Source of the DNA: Novosphingobium sp. SG707 | GTDB lineage: Bacteria; Pseudomonadota; Alphaproteobacteria; Sphingomonadales; Sphingomonadaceae | Direction: 5' to 3' | Length of the DNA stretch: 64,000 bases | Assembly: GCF_012275515.1 (NCBI RefSeq) | Contig: NZ_JAAZQL010000009.1 | Span: 122,034-186,033, forward strand | Shown: piece after piece, positions 52,193 to 61,317 of the stretch | Layout: the number at the start of each line of letters is the position of its first letter | Position numbering within the stretch: position 1 is the stretch's first letter | The notes under the pieces: model-generated | The model's input: the letters and a program-made list of their open reading frames with translations, nothing else | What the model was told of the DNA's origin: nothing | Database searches by the model: none | Translations under genes and position numbers: made by a program

Positions 52193-53029
52193 ATGTTCAG
52201 CAAGACCTATCATGCCACACATCCTGATATGATGGAATGTGTTTCTAATGATGAACTGCGCGACCGTTATCTGGTATCGGGCATGTTTGTCGAGGGGCAA
52301 GTGAACCTCAATTATTCGCATAACGAACGCTTCGTGATCGGCGGCGCGGTGCCGGGCAAGGAGCCGTTGAAGCTGCCCGAGCAAACCGAACCGGCCTCCG
52401 CTGCCGGTCATCCGTTTCTGGAGCGCCGCGAGGCGGGCATTGTCAACATCGGCGGCCCGGGCGCGATCACGGTCGATGGCACGCGCTATGAAATGGGCAA
52501 CAAGGAATGCCTCTATCTCCCCATGGGCACCGGCGAGGTGATCTTCGAGGGCGAAGGCGCGCGTTTCTACATCGCCTCGGTCCCGGCGCATAAGGCGTTC
52601 CCGATCAAACATATCACACTCGATCAGGCCAACCCGTTGGCCCGCGGCGATCTGGCCAATTCGAACCAGCGCACGATCTATCAGCTCGTCATCCCCGGCG
52701 TCTGCGAGAGCGCGCAGCTTCTGCTCGGCCTCACCGTGCTGGAGGAAGGCAGCGTGTGGAACACCATGCCGCCGCACCTGCATGACCGCCGCAGCGAGAT
52801 CTATCTCTACTTCGACATGCCCACCGAGGCCGACCGCGTGTTCCATTACATGGGCCAGCCCGAAGACCTGCGCCACATCGTGATCGGCAATGAAGAGGCC
52901 GTCATCAGCCCCCCGTGGTCGGTCCACATGGGTTCGGGCACCAAGAAATATGCCTTCATCTGGGCGATGGGCGGGGAAAACCTCGACTATACCGACATGA
53001 AAGTCCTCGACATTTGCCAGTTGAAGTGA
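52193..53029 (+). CDS. kduI: 5-dehydro-4-deoxy-D-glucuronate isomerase KduI
   Basis: 278 residues, the usual length. Two cupin halves; metal-binding His in WNTMPPHLHDRRSEIYLYFDMP (zinc HxH...E) and later SPPWSVHMGSGTKKYAFIWAMGGEN. It converts 4-deoxy-L-threo-5-hexosulose uronate, the product of unsaturated oligogalacturonide breakdown, to 2,5-diketo-3-deoxygluconate. ATG 52193 has GGGAGAG upstream; upstream in-frame residues fall on the operator. It leads the kduI-kduD-kdgK operon. Confidence 0.96.
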   Translation: MFSKTYHATHPDMMECVSNDELRDRYLVSGMFVEGQVNLNYSHNERFVIGGAVPGKEPLKLPEQTEPASAAGHPFLERREAGIVNIGGPGAITVDGTRYEMGNKECLYLPMGTGEVIFEGEGARFYIASVPAHKAFPIKHITLDQANPLARGDLANSNQRTIYQLVIPGVCESAQLLLGLTVLEEGSVWNTMPPHLHDRRSEIYLYFDMPTEADRVFHYMGQPEDLRHIVIGNEEAVISPPWSVHMGSGTKKYAFIWAMGGENLDYTDMKVLDICQLK

Positions 53030-53036
53030 GGCGGTA

Positions 53037-53801
53037 ATGAGCTTTGACCTGACCGGCCGCGTGGCCGTGGTGACCGGTGCCAATACGGGCATCGGTCAGG
53101 GGATTGCGTTGGCTTTGGCGCAGGCCGGGGCCGATGTGGCGCTGGTGGGCCGTACGCCTGCGGAGGAAACCGCCGCTCTGGTGCGCAATGCCGGGCGCCG
53201 GGCCGAGATCATCGGCGCTGATCTTTCGACCATCGCCCCGGTGGGCGATGTCGTGGCGCAGGCGGTGGAGAAGTTGGGCGGATTGCACATTCTGGTCAAC
53301 AATGCCGGGATCATCCGCCGCAATGACAGCGTGGATTTCACCGAGGAAGACTGGGATGCGGTGGTCGACACCAATCTCAAATCGGTGTTCTTTTTGTCGC
53401 AGGCCGCCGGTCGTCACATGATCGCGCATCATGCCGACACCGGCCAGCGCGGCAAGATCATCAACATCGCCTCGATGCTCAGCTTTCAGGGCGGCATCCG
53501 CGTGCCGTCCTATACTGCGTCCAAATCGGGCGTGGCGGGGCTGACCAAGCTGCTGGCCTGCGAATGGGCGAGCAAGGGTGTGAACGTCAACGCCATCGCG
53601 CCGGGCTATATCGCCACCAACAACACGGCGGCTTTGCAGGCGGACGAATCCCGCAACCGCCAGATCATGGAGCGCATCCCCGAAGGCCGCTGGGGCAGTC
53701 CGGCGGATATGGGCGGCGCGGCGGTGTTTCTGGCCAGCAATGCTGCCGATTATGTGCAGGGCCATGTGCTGGCCGTCGATGGCGGTTGGCTGGCGCGATG
53801 A
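53037..53801 (+). CDS. kduD: 2-dehydro-3-deoxy-D-gluconate 5-dehydrogenase KduD
   Basis: 254 residues, a short-chain dehydrogenase: NAD-binding VVTGANTGIGQGIA, NNAGIIRR, catalytic Ser in INIASMLSFQGG and YTASK (Tyr, Lys). It reduces 2,5-diketo-3-deoxygluconate to 2-keto-3-deoxygluconate. It follows kduI by seven bases and overlaps kdgK (ATGA), the standard pectin-catabolic order. Confidence 0.95.
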   Translation: MSFDLTGRVAVVTGANTGIGQGIALALAQAGADVALVGRTPAEETAALVRNAGRRAEIIGADLSTIAPVGDVVAQAVEKLGGLHILVNNAGIIRRNDSVDFTEEDWDAVVDTNLKSVFFLSQAAGRHMIAHHADTGQRGKIINIASMLSFQGGIRVPSYTASKSGVAGLTKLLACEWASKGVNVNAIAPGYIATNNTAALQADESRNRQIMERIPEGRWGSPADMGGAAVFLASNAADYVQGHVLAVDGGWLAR

Positions 53802-54820
53802 CCAAGGATCGTTCTGGCCCTGTCGTCTGTTTCGGCGAGGTGATGCTGCGTTTCGCCACGCCTGCGGGGCGGGTGATTGCCGATGCGCAATCGCTTGACC
53901 TGACCATCGGCGGGGCGGAGGCCAATGTCGGCGTGGCGCTGGTGGCGATGGGGCATGGGGCGCGGTTCGTGTCGAAAGTTCCGGCCAATGCGCTGGGCGA
54001 CAAGGCCCGCGCGGCGCTGGCGGGCGCAGGCGTCGATGTCGCGCATTTCGTGCGCGGCGAAGGACGCATGGGCCTGTATTTCCTCGAAGTCGGCGGTTCG
54101 CTGCGGCCCAGCGCGATCACCTATGACCGCGCCGGATCGGCCTTTGCCACTGCGCGGTCGGAGGAATTCGACTTCGCCGCCGCGCTGGATGGCGCCTCGC
54201 TGTTCCACATTTCTGGCATCACCGCCGCGCTTGGCCCGGGCGGTGTGGACCTCGCCCGCGCCGGGATCAAGGCGGCGCGGGCCGCTGGCGTCCCGGTCAG
54301 CTTCGACTGCAATTTCCGTGAGAAGCTGTGGGGCGCATGGGACAGCAATCCGCGCGAGATCCTGCTGGAATTGCTGGCTGACGCGACGATCATGTTCGGC
54401 AACCACCGCGACATGACACTGCTGCTGCAAAAGCCTTTCTCCGGCGATGGCGCGGAACGGCGGCGCGAGGCGGTCGAGGCTGCCTTCGCCACCTTTCCCA
54501 ACCTTCAGGTCATGGCCAGCACAGCGCGCCATCCGATCACCCAGACCCACCACCGCCTCTCGGCCCGCGTCGATCTGCGCGAGGATCGGTATCAGACGCC
54601 GGAAATCGAGATCACCGATATCATCGACCGCGTAGGATCGGGCGATGCCTTTGCGGCGGGGGTCCTGACGGGCTGGCTGGAGGGCGGCGATGCGCAGAAA
54701 ATGGCGCGGCTTGGTCTGGCCATGAATGCCCTCAAGCACTCGCTCCACGGCGATTGGCTGCGCCTGCCGCGCGCCGAGGTCGACAGCTTTACCGGCAATT
54801 CCAGCGATGTCCGGCGGTAG
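53798..54820 (+). CDS. kdgK: 2-dehydro-3-deoxygluconokinase KdgK
   Basis: 340 residues, PfkB/ribokinase fold: N-terminal VVCFGEVMLRFATP, IGGAEANVGVALVAMGH and C-terminal DRVGSGDAFAAGVLTGWL with the anion hole and catalytic Asp. It phosphorylates 2-keto-3-deoxygluconate to KDPG. The start overlaps the kduD stop by four bases. The KDPG aldolase needed next is not in the window. Its 3' end overlaps the carboxylesterase gene by 14 bases. Confidence 0.94.
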   Translation: MTKDRSGPVVCFGEVMLRFATPAGRVIADAQSLDLTIGGAEANVGVALVAMGHGARFVSKVPANALGDKARAALAGAGVDVAHFVRGEGRMGLYFLEVGGSLRPSAITYDRAGSAFATARSEEFDFAAALDGASLFHISGITAALGPGGVDLARAGIKAARAAGVPVSFDCNFREKLWGAWDSNPREILLELLADATIMFGNHRDMTLLLQKPFSGDGAERRREAVEAAFATFPNLQVMASTARHPITQTHHRLSARVDLREDRYQTPEIEITDIIDRVGSGDAFAAGVLTGWLEGGDAQKMARLGLAMNALKHSLHGDWLRLPRAEVDSFTGNSSDVRR

Positions 54821-56339
54821 GGCCACGCGCCGAACTGTCCTTGGCGGCGCGGCGGCGTTGATCGCCTCGCCCGCCTTGGCCGGCCGGCGCAAGGTTCAGG
54901 CGGGCGCTTATCAGGGCCTGCCAGAGGGCGAAGTACTGGCGTTCAAGGGCATACGCTACGCCCGCGCGGCCCGTTTCGCGCGCCCGCAGATCGAGCCTTT
55001 TGCCACTCAGCCCACCTTGGCCCACAGCTTTGGCCCGATCTGTCCCCAGCGCGGGATGAAGGATCAGCCGCAGTCAGAGGACTGCCTGTTCCTCAACATC
55101 TGGACGCCCGAGGCGAACACCAAGGCCGCCCGTGCCGTTATGGTCTATTTCCACGGCGGGGCCTATACGACCGGTAGCGTCACCGATCCGCTGACCCATG
55201 GCCATCATCTGGCCGAGCAGGGCGATGTGGTGGTGGTGACGGTCAACCATCGGCTCAATGCGTTGGGCTATTTGTGGCTGCAGCCTTTGGGCGCGCAATT
55301 TGCTGACAGCGGCAATCTTGGGCAACTTGACCTGATCTGCGCCCTGCAATGGATCAGGCAGAATATTCATCATTTTGGCGGCGATTCTTCGCGTATCTTC
55401 ACCTTTGGCCAATCGGGCGGAGGGGCCAAGATCGCCACGCTGATGGCGATGCCCGCCGCGCGGGGCCTGTTCCATTCCGCCGCCACGATGAGCGGCCAGC
55501 AGGTAGTCGCCAGCGGCCCCGCCCATGCTTGGGAGCGCACGCGGGCCTTTTTCGATCGCCTCAAAATCGCGCAGGGCAATGCCGAGGCTTTGCGCCATCT
55601 GCCTATCGAGCGCTTTGTCGAAGGGTTGGGCGCCACCGATCCCATCATGGGCGGTTCCGCCTATTTCGGGCCGGTGCTGGATATGATCAATCTGCCGCGC
55701 CATCCGTTCTGGCCTGACGCAGCGCCCCAATCGCTGGATATTCCGATGATCCTTGGCAATGTGATCGAGGAAACGCGGGCCTTTCTTGATCCGCGCGGGC
55801 CGAAATTGCGAGGGCTGAATTGGGAAAATGTCGCTATGCGCATGGCGGCCGAGGTCAAGATTGACCTCGATCCGGCCTATGTGATCGCACAATACCGCAG
55901 CCATCACCCTGAATGGAGCCCCGAACAGATCTACTATGCGGCCACCACGGCGGGGCGCAGTTGGCCGGGGCAAGTCATCGAGGCCGACGCGCGGGCTGCG
56001 GCGGATGCGCAGAAAACCTGGGTCTATTGTCTGACCCGCCGTTCGCCGATCGATCCGTTGCGCGGGGCCGCCCATACCGATGACATTCCCTATGTTTTTG
56101 GCACGCTGGATGCGCCGGGCAGTTTCAGCGGTACGGATGCGGGCGCGAGGGCCACGCGCGACGCGTTGCAAGGCGCTTTTGTAAAACTGGCGAAAACGGG
56201 TGAGGGGAGTTGGACGTCCTATAGCCTGCCGACCCGCGCGACGATGCTGATGAGCGAAAATCCGCGCGTGGAAAATGATCCGCGCGGGTGGGAGCGGGCC
56301 ATGTGGGCCACCGCTCCCTATGTGCAGCCGGGAAGTTAG
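54807..56339 (+). CDS. Tat-exported type-B carboxylesterase
   Basis: 510 residues. A twin-arginine signal, ATRRTVLGGAAALIASPALAG, is followed by the carboxylesterase core with EDCLFLNIWTPE, the oxyanion-hole YFHGGAYTTG, nucleophile Ser203 in FGQSGGGAK, a Glu in NVIEETRA and the His in RGAAHTDDIPYVFG. It is likely a periplasmic ester hydrolase, perhaps removing methyl, acetyl or feruloyl groups from pectic fragments; specificity is inference. ATG 54807 lies inside the kdgK tail, so it is coupled to the kdu operon. Confidence 0.88.
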   Translation: MSGGRATRRTVLGGAAALIASPALAGRRKVQAGAYQGLPEGEVLAFKGIRYARAARFARPQIEPFATQPTLAHSFGPICPQRGMKDQPQSEDCLFLNIWTPEANTKAARAVMVYFHGGAYTTGSVTDPLTHGHHLAEQGDVVVVTVNHRLNALGYLWLQPLGAQFADSGNLGQLDLICALQWIRQNIHHFGGDSSRIFTFGQSGGGAKIATLMAMPAARGLFHSAATMSGQQVVASGPAHAWERTRAFFDRLKIAQGNAEALRHLPIERFVEGLGATDPIMGGSAYFGPVLDMINLPRHPFWPDAAPQSLDIPMILGNVIEETRAFLDPRGPKLRGLNWENVAMRMAAEVKIDLDPAYVIAQYRSHHPEWSPEQIYYAATTAGRSWPGQVIEADARAAADAQKTWVYCLTRRSPIDPLRGAAHTDDIPYVFGTLDAPGSFSGTDAGARATRDALQGAFVKLAKTGEGSWTSYSLPTRATMLMSENPRVENDPRGWERAMWATAPYVQPGS

Positions 56340-56350
56340 GGGCCGGGCAG

Positions 56351-56731
56351 TTAAGGCTTTACCGGATAGGTGATAATCAGCGCCAGCGGCTCCTTGCCGG
56401 TCTGGCGGATGCCGACATTCGCTCCGTCATAGAGATAGGCGGTCATGCCCGGTTTCAGCGCGGCTTTCTGGCCGTCGCTTTCCACAGCTCCCTCGCCCGA
56501 CAGGACATAATACACCTCGTCATGAGCGATGATGTGGAGGCCGATGGCGGCCCCCACATCCAGCGTGCGCCGCCGGAATTCCATCCGGCGAGGTTGCGGC
56601 GCGGCATCGCTGATCCGCCATGCGGTGGACATGCCGATGGCGCCATGCGGCACGGCTTCGCGTCGCATCACGTCGCGCTCGTCGATGATTGCCATCGGGG
56701 GCGCGGCGGCCAGCAAGAGCGCCGCCAGCAT
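56351..56731 (-). CDS. Exported cupin-domain protein
   Basis: 126 residues. A short hydrophobic N-terminus (LAALLLAAAPPMA) suggests export. A single cupin fold follows: DVGAAIGLHIIAHDEVYYVLSGEGAVESDG and KPGMTAYLYDGANVGIRQTG, with His and Glu metal ligands. Its start overlaps the pectate lyase stop (ATGA), so it is translated from the lyase transcript. It could bind or modify uronates or unsaturated products, like the cupin-fold KdgF family, but KdgF is cytoplasmic; the role is not established. Confidence 0.85.
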   Translation of the reverse strand: MLAALLLAAAPPMAIIDERDVMRREAVPHGAIGMSTAWRISDAAPQPRRMEFRRRTLDVGAAIGLHIIAHDEVYYVLSGEGAVESDGQKAALKPGMTAYLYDGANVGIRQTGKEPLALIITYPVKP

Positions 56732-58119
56732 CAGACGCCGCCCTGCCGCATCGCCTTGTCGCGATCGCTCAGCTTTTCCTGCGGACCGACTTTCTGGCCC
56801 GGATAGGCGCCGTTCTTGGGCGTCATCGTGGTCAGATCCCAGGCCGCATCAACGAAAGGTGCGCGCTTTTCGGCGGCGTGGGGATAGCCTCCGACCTGCT
56901 TTTCATCGTCGATAATGTCGCCCCGCCCTTCGGCCACAAAGAACAGCACGCGAATGTCCTGAGGATCGCGATCCCAAGGCCGCGCGCCCACCGAGTTGAG
57001 AACGCTGGTCTCCACCTCGCCGGAGGGCAGGATCGTATAGCCATCGAGCTTGGCCAGCGGCTTGTCGGATGTAATCAGCTTGGCCTTTGTTTCGCCATAG
57101 CGACCGAACATCGGCAGGGCGTTGCCATGACGGTCCACCGCGCGATTGTCCTTGCCGTAAAAGGCCAGATCGCCATCGCCGCCCAGCATCAAAAAGGGCA
57201 GGCCCGGATCGGTCTGGTTGCCGCCGCGCATGACATTGCCCACTGCGGTGATTTCGCCGGTGACATAGTCATGGCCCGCCCATTCCAGCGCCATCAGGTT
57301 GTAATGCACCGCGCGGTGGCCGGGGTTATAGATGATGTTGTTGACCATAGCGACCTGCGCGCCGCCCTTCACCAGCGGGCTGCGTTCGACATTATGCGCC
57401 CAGACATTGCGGTAGAAGCTGATGTTGGTGGTGTTGTCATGGATCAGCGAACCCTTGGAATGTTCGCCCTTGGAATGGCTGGCAAAGGCCAGACCTTCGG
57501 CGGCCAGGTTTTCGCGGAAAACAACGTCATGGCTGGTGCCTGCGCGCCAGTCCTGCACCGTTTTGCCGGTGAAGCGCGGGCCGCTGGCCGACATGTTTTC
57601 ATCGATGGCCCACATGAAGCTGCAATGTTCGATCACCACATTATGCGCGGCCACGGTGGAAAACGCGTCCGGTTCCCAGCCCGAGAAATGGGGCTTATCC
57701 ATCGCGCCGGTCATGATGCGCAGGTGGCTGATGATGACGTCATGGCCGTGCAGGTCGATGCCGGTGCGAATCAGCGTGACGGGCGAGGGCGCGGTCTGCC
57801 CGGCGATGGTGAGGAAGGGTTCCTTGATGACCAGTTCGGTGCCGCCCATGTCGATCACGCCGCCCACCTCGAACACGACGATCCGCGGGCCCTTGGCCTC
57901 GATGGCCTCCTTGAACGATCCCGGCCCGTCCTTGGCCAGGGTCGTCACGCGGATGATGCGGCCGCCGGCGCCGCCCTTGGTGGGATCGGCGGGATGGGCA
58001 AAGCTGGCCTGGGCGGGGGCATTGGGCGTTTCGGCCCAGATGGGCGCGGCCAGCGGCAAAAGCGCGGCGGCCAACAGAAAGCGGGCATGACGAATAGCGG
58101 GGGTGGGCAAAAATGTCAC
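56731..58119 (-). CDS. Exported pectate lyase-like protein (parallel beta-helix)
   Basis: 462 residues. Signal peptide with cleavage after WAE/AE (about residue 29). The body has ordered short strands of a right-handed beta-helix: PRIVVFEVGGVIDMGG, FLTIAGQTAP, HDVIISHLRIM, HNVVIEHCSFMWAIDEN, ISFYRNVWAHNVERSPLVKGG. These resemble PL1-type pectate lyases with Asp/Glu calcium ligands and an Arg (ERSP) in place of the catalytic arginine. It cleaves polygalacturonate by beta-elimination. It is divergent from the TonB receptor with two operators between them; the cupin is coupled downstream. Confidence 0.87.
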   Translation of the reverse strand: MTFLPTPAIRHARFLLAAALLPLAAPIWAETPNAPAQASFAHPADPTKGGAGGRIIRVTTLAKDGPGSFKEAIEAKGPRIVVFEVGGVIDMGGTELVIKEPFLTIAGQTAPSPVTLIRTGIDLHGHDVIISHLRIMTGAMDKPHFSGWEPDAFSTVAAHNVVIEHCSFMWAIDENMSASGPRFTGKTVQDWRAGTSHDVVFRENLAAEGLAFASHSKGEHSKGSLIHDNTTNISFYRNVWAHNVERSPLVKGGAQVAMVNNIIYNPGHRAVHYNLMALEWAGHDYVTGEITAVGNVMRGGNQTDPGLPFLMLGGDGDLAFYGKDNRAVDRHGNALPMFGRYGETKAKLITSDKPLAKLDGYTILPSGEVETSVLNSVGARPWDRDPQDIRVLFFVAEGRGDIIDDEKQVGGYPHAAEKRAPFVDAAWDLTTMTPKNGAYPGQKVGPQEKLSDRDKAMRQGGV

Positions 58120-58189
58120 CGGGGCCTCTCCTGTGGGGCTTCATTGTTGGTGGTTCTTGACAGAGGCCGGGGCCTCATGCCAAGACTTA

Positions 58190-58204
58190 TGACACCGGTT
58201 ACCA
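58190..58204 (+). promoter_or_regulatory. Putative LacI-family operator, pectate lyase side
   Basis: TGACACCGGTTACCA, 71 bases from the pectate lyase start. It is identical to the copies at 52113 and 50954 (reverse). Confidence 0.72.
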
Positions 58205-58337
58205 AATCGGACAAGGGTTTCCCTTCGACGGAAATTAAAAACGTTGATCAGCAACATCTTGTGAGAATAAATTGGCCCCAATGGGCAGGGATCTGGATGC
58301 AAAAGGTGGCGCAAACGCGATTCGCGCTTCCCTCTTA

Positions 58338-58352
58338 TGACACCGGTAGCAA
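58338..58352 (+). promoter_or_regulatory. Putative LacI-family operator, TonB receptor side
   Basis: TGACACCGGTAGCAA, 68 bases upstream of the TonB receptor ATG. It keeps the TGACACCGGT core and departs in the right half. It is 148 bases from the 58190 copy. Confidence 0.58.
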
Positions 58353-58419
58353 TCCCTTGGGGCATGGATTGAGGAGTGGGGCGCATCGCCGCCCACAGGG
58401 AGTTTAAGGGGGAGTTATA

Positions 58420-61275
58420 ATGCCTCATACCGTCACACGTTTTACAGCTTTGCGTCTGGCTCTGGCCGCCAGCACCGCGCTGGCCGCGCCCGCCTATGCG
58501 CAGACCGCGCCTGCAGCGCCCGGCGCCGATGCGCCCGCGCCCGAGGCCATTGTCGTCACCGGCTTCCGCCGCTCGCTGGAGGCCGCGCTCAATCTGAAAA
58601 AGAACTCGGTGGCCGCCGTTGACGCCATCGTGGCCGAAGACATTGCCAAGTTCCCCGATCAGAACCTTGCCGAATCGCTTCAGCGTATTCCCGGCATCTC
58701 GATCCAGCGCGACGGCGGCGAAGGCCGTGCAATCACCGTGCGCGGTCTTGGCGCGCAATTCACCCGCGTTCGCGTGAACGGTCTTGAAACCGTGGCCACC
58801 TCGTCCGACGGCGCCAGCGCCAACCGCGACCGTTCGTTCGATTTCAACGTTTTCGCCTCGGAACTCTTCACCAATCTGGTCGTCCACAAAACCGCCGAGC
58901 CTTCGCTCGATGAAGGCTCGCTGGGCGCGGTGGTGGATCTCAACACCGGCAACCCGCTGGGCGGCAAGGCCGGGCTGACCGCCGTGGCCAATGTTCAGGG
59001 CAGCTATAACGACCTCTCGAAGAACCTCGGCCCCCGTCTGGCGGGCCTGCTGAGCTGGCGCAATGATGAAGGCACCTTCGGCGCCAATATCTCGGCCGCC
59101 TATTCCAAGACCAGCACGCTGGAGCTGGGCAATAATTCGGTGCGCTGGGCTCAGGCCTATTTCAACTCCGTCAACGGCACGAACTGCTTCTACTCGGTGC
59201 CCGGCGCCACGGGCGGCGTTCCCACCAATTACACCGGCAGCTATCGCCCCAGCAGCACCTGCGATCAGGCCAGCCTGTCGTTTCACCCGCGCATTCCGCG
59301 CTATGGCGTAATCAGCCATGAACGCGAGCGTTTGGGCCTGACCGGCTCGATCCAGTTCAAGCCCAGCGACCACACCAAGCTCTCTGTTGACGTGCTCTTT
59401 TCGCGCTTCAAGGAAAACCGCGAGGAAAAGTGGCTCGAAGTGCTGGCCCGTTCGAATGAAAAGTCGATCGACGTGGTCAACCCGGTCTATGACGCGAACA
59501 ACAATATGGTCGCGGCCACGTTCAACCACGCCTATGTCCGCACCGAACATTACCTGCGCCAGTCGAACACCACCTTCTATCAGGTCGGCGCGACGCTGGA
59601 TCAGGACATCACCGACAAGCTTAAGGTGAAGATCCTGGGCGGTATTTCGAAGTCGGATGCGGATATTCCGCTGGAAACCACCATGCTGCTCGACAACCGT
59701 AGCGCCAATGGTTTCACCTATGATTACCGCAACATGGCCTCGCCTGTCATTTCCTATGGCGACAGCGTGACTGATCCGTCCAAGTTCCAGTTGGCCGAAA
59801 TCCGCGACCGTCCTTCCAATGTCACCAACCGCTTCAAGACGGTGCAGGGCAATGTGAACTGGGAAGTGGCCGAAGGCTTCACGATCAAGGCGGGCGGCGT
59901 CTGGCGCCGGTTCAACTTTGACTCGGTGGCCTATCTGCGCGACAGCGCGGTTTGCGGCAACAGCGGTTCCGACCTCGTGTTGGGCACGCTGACCTGTTCG
60001 TCCACCACCTATGGCTTCCCGCTGACCAGCAGCATGGTCGACACGGTCAACCTGGGCAATGCGGGCCAGCCCGCGGGCACGACCAGCAGCTGGATCGTGG
60101 CCAACCTGCCCGCCACCACGGCCTTTACCAAGCTTTACAGCCGCACCCCGACGCTTGACAGCGGCAACGTGCGTTCGGTTCAGGAAACCACCTCGGGCGG
60201 CTATTTCGAGGCCAATTTCAAGGGCCGTCTGCTCGGTCTGGAATTTGGCGGCAACATGGGCACGCGTTATGCCTATACCAGCCAGAAATCGACCGGCATC
60301 CTTTCGGGCAACAGTGTGACGGTGCAGCGCGGCTATGGCGACTGGCTGCCTTCGGCCAATCTTGCCTTTTATCCGCATCCCAAGGTCATCATCCGCGCGG
60401 CCTATGCCAAGGTGCTGACACGCCCGACGCTGGGCAATCTGACGCCGGGCGGCTCGATCGACGGGTTCAATTACAAGATCAGCTATGGCAACCCGCAGCT
60501 CGATCCCTATCGCGCCACCAATTACGATCTGGCGGTTGAATATTACTTCGCGCCCCAGTCGGTGATCTCGCTGGCCGTGTTCCAGAAAGACATCGCCAGC
60601 TTCCCGATCTCGTCCAGCTATGCGGCGACCTTCGCCTCAACGGGCCTGCCGCAAAGCGCGCTGCCGACCAGTTCGCCCGCCTATATCAACTTTGACCCGA
60701 ACCAGATCTATCAGATCACGGCCAATGTGAACGGCAGCGGCGCCCGTCTGCAGGGCATGGAGCTGGCATTGCAGATGCCGTTCAAGTTCCTGCCCGGCAA
60801 GCTGAAGAATATCGGTTTTCAGGGCAACGTAACGCTGATCAAGTCGAACGCCAATTACACGATCACCGGTCCGGCCACCAGCGCCTGCACCCGCGCCACG
60901 GCCACGTCGGCCTGTACGCTGGTGGGTGTGAATGCGGTCTATCCGGCAACGCTGCTCAACGTGTCCAAGACGGCGTGGAACGCCACGCTCTATTATGACG
61001 ACGGCAAGTTCAGCATCCGCGGGATGCTCAGCTATCGCGGGCCGTTCAACGACAGCACCAGCGGCACGGGCAACGTGTTTGAAGGCTACGGCAGCTATAC
61101 CAGCTTTGACGCGGCGGTGCGCTACAAGCTGACCGACAGCGTCGAACTCTCGCTCGACGGCAACAACCTGCTCGACACCTATCGCTATCGCTACACCGAT
61201 GCGAGCGCGACGCGTAACTATGAAAACAACCACTTCGGCCGCACGATCCAGTTCGGTGCGCGCTGGAAATACTAA
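58420..61275 (+). CDS. TonB-dependent receptor (Xanthomonas/Caulobacter type)
   Basis: 951 residues. Signal peptide 1-27 (cleavage after AYA), then EAIVVTGFRRSLEAALNLKKNSVAAVDAIVAEDIAKFPDQNLAESLQRIPGISI (TonB-box-like VVTG and plug start), the plug, and a 22-strand barrel ending FGRTIQFGARWKY. The KFPDQNLAESLQRIPGI segment marks the TonB-Xanth-Caul subfamily that imports plant oligosaccharides. Here it probably imports oligogalacturonides across the outer membrane. The first gene of a plus-strand run to uxaC. Confidence 0.94.
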   Translation: MPHTVTRFTALRLALAASTALAAPAYAQTAPAAPGADAPAPEAIVVTGFRRSLEAALNLKKNSVAAVDAIVAEDIAKFPDQNLAESLQRIPGISIQRDGGEGRAITVRGLGAQFTRVRVNGLETVATSSDGASANRDRSFDFNVFASELFTNLVVHKTAEPSLDEGSLGAVVDLNTGNPLGGKAGLTAVANVQGSYNDLSKNLGPRLAGLLSWRNDEGTFGANISAAYSKTSTLELGNNSVRWAQAYFNSVNGTNCFYSVPGATGGVPTNYTGSYRPSSTCDQASLSFHPRIPRYGVISHERERLGLTGSIQFKPSDHTKLSVDVLFSRFKENREEKWLEVLARSNEKSIDVVNPVYDANNNMVAATFNHAYVRTEHYLRQSNTTFYQVGATLDQDITDKLKVKILGGISKSDADIPLETTMLLDNRSANGFTYDYRNMASPVISYGDSVTDPSKFQLAEIRDRPSNVTNRFKTVQGNVNWEVAEGFTIKAGGVWRRFNFDSVAYLRDSAVCGNSGSDLVLGTLTCSSTTYGFPLTSSMVDTVNLGNAGQPAGTTSSWIVANLPATTAFTKLYSRTPTLDSGNVRSVQETTSGGYFEANFKGRLLGLEFGGNMGTRYAYTSQKSTGILSGNSVTVQRGYGDWLPSANLAFYPHPKVIIRAAYAKVLTRPTLGNLTPGGSIDGFNYKISYGNPQLDPYRATNYDLAVEYYFAPQSVISLAVFQKDIASFPISSSYAATFASTGLPQSALPTSSPAYINFDPNQIYQITANVNGSGARLQGMELALQMPFKFLPGKLKNIGFQGNVTLIKSNANYTITGPATSACTRATATSACTLVGVNAVYPATLLNVSKTAWNATLYYDDGKFSIRGMLSYRGPFNDSTSGTGNVFEGYGSYTSFDAAVRYKLTDSVELSLDGNNLLDTYRYRYTDASATRNYENNHFGRTIQFGARWKY

Positions 61276-61317
61276 GACTTCTGCCCTTGGCGATGGGCCG
61301 GATAAAGGATGTGTTCG

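Larger units (their letters stand above)
58120..58419. other. Divergent promoter region, pectate lyase / TonB receptor
   Basis: 300 bases without a gene. It contains two copies of the TGACACCGGT motif (58190 and 58338), one toward each flanking gene. An AT-rich stretch at about 58228-58275 lies between them. GGGGG about 11 bases before 58420 serves as ribosome binding site. Confidence 0.6.

Noticed and set aside
53068..53082. TGGTGACCGGTGCCA, an operator-like match inside kduD
   Set aside because: It encodes the conserved VVTGAN dinucleotide-binding turn of the dehydrogenase and deviates from the motif at two positions; it lies inside an operon, not at a promoter.
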